A stretch of 40,686 bases of DNA from Pelargonium nanum (Eukaryota > Streptophyta > Magnoliopsida > Geraniales > Geraniaceae), in NCBI GenBank assembly GCA_036897485.1, contig JAYMTF010000300.1, positions 1-40,686 on the forward strand, in the 5' to 3' direction. The stretch's first letter is position 1, and each line of letters begins with the position of its first letter. The translations under genes were made by a program, and so were the position numbers. Shown here in pieces: positions 40,206 through 40,686 of this stretch. The notes beneath the pieces were generated by a model. That model was given only the letters and a program-made list of their open reading frames with translations. It was not told the DNA's origin and did not search any database.

Positions 40206-40686
40206 TGGTATTTTTATTTTTTTTTATTTTTATCCAAACTAATTAATGTACTATTTTAATGAGTAATATTTTTTAAGAAAAACAATATATTATTTAAGTT
40301 GTTACAATTTAGTTCTTAATTTTTCAAACGTTTTAATCTGGTCAAACATATGTAATTCTTTTTATTTAATTCAAAGTATGACATTTTCTGTTACATTTAT
40401 TCACATGTATCTCATTCCAACTACAAAAGAAATTTAAAGCGCTTAAATCGTTTGCCCCAACTTACCGTGGTATGGTGTTTCAGATATTGTATTTTTTCAA
40501 ATAAATTTGTGTGATAAACTAGTATTATTCTTTTTCTTTCTAATAAACCCTATATTTAGCCCGATATCAACCAAAATAAAACACAAAATATTCTTAATAC
40601 AGAAGAGCCACGATCCTACAAGTGTTGTGTTTCCAAAGGTTAGTTCACAATCATCAATCGAGTGGGTTAGATGTCATATCGTCATA
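40206..40686. other. Intergenic end of window
   Basis: AT-rich sequence with no recognisable gene, repeat or element. Confidence 0.6.

Overview
The window is nuclear DNA from a flowering plant, most likely a eudicot; the species cannot be named from the sequence. The evidence is AT-rich intergenic DNA, GT-AG introns throughout, plant-only gene families (3-ketoacyl-CoA synthase, group IV shaggy kinase, plant MACPF protein, stromal Hsp70 with a transit peptide, DPH6 fused to RidA-like domains) and plant-type retroelement debris primed by initiator tRNA-Met. All coordinates are my own reading of frames and splice sites. No expression or database evidence was available.

Layout: (1) 0-1.5 kb, intergenic, with an LTR/PBS relic, a tRNA-like repeat and a 221-bp hAT-like MITE. 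(2) 1.5-2.96 kb (+), an intronless 3-ketoacyl-CoA synthase. (3) 2.96-7.6 kb, no convincing protein gene; it holds a TRIM-like array of three ~108-bp LTRs, a second degraded copy, local tandem duplications and a foldback repeat. (4) 7.63-8.19 kb (+), a two-exon small membrane protein. (5) 9.97-15.4 kb (-), a seven-coding-exon MACPF-domain protein. (6) 16.2-16.66 kb, a dead LINE RNase H fragment. (7) 17.3-24.3 kb (-), a twelve-exon diphthine-ammonia ligase (DPH6) with fused RidA-like domains. (8) 25.87-27.99 kb (+), a two-exon PB1-domain protein. (9) 28.65-31.81 kb (-), a seven-exon chloroplast stromal Hsp70 with a perfect heat-shock element and a G-box upstream. (10) 32.2-32.6 kb, a 5'-truncated LINE with perfect 14-bp target-site duplications, then a second hAT-like MITE at 33.8 kb. 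(11) 33.56-39.9 kb (-), a twelve-coding-exon GSK3/shaggy-like kinase of the SK41/SK42 type with a leader intron. (12) A SINE-like element lies just upstream of that kinase.

The genes are ordinary, independently transcribed housekeeping, lipid, signalling and defence-related genes and form no pathway or cluster. Six coding models (MACPF, DPH6, Hsp70, kinase, PB1 and the small membrane protein) close in frame exon by exon, which is the strongest support for them. The KCS is a single uninterrupted frame. The neighbourhood of MACPF, PB1 and chloroplast Hsp70 resembles what I recall of the regions around the two Arabidopsis cpHsc70 genes, so it may be an old conserved block.

I found no evidence of a wholly undescribed biological system. 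The most rewarding signals are small: the TRIM-like multi-LTR array, the dated LINE insertion, the repeated hAT-like MITEs, the minimal upstream ORFs abutting the MACPF start codon, and the regulatory motifs of the Hsp70 gene.
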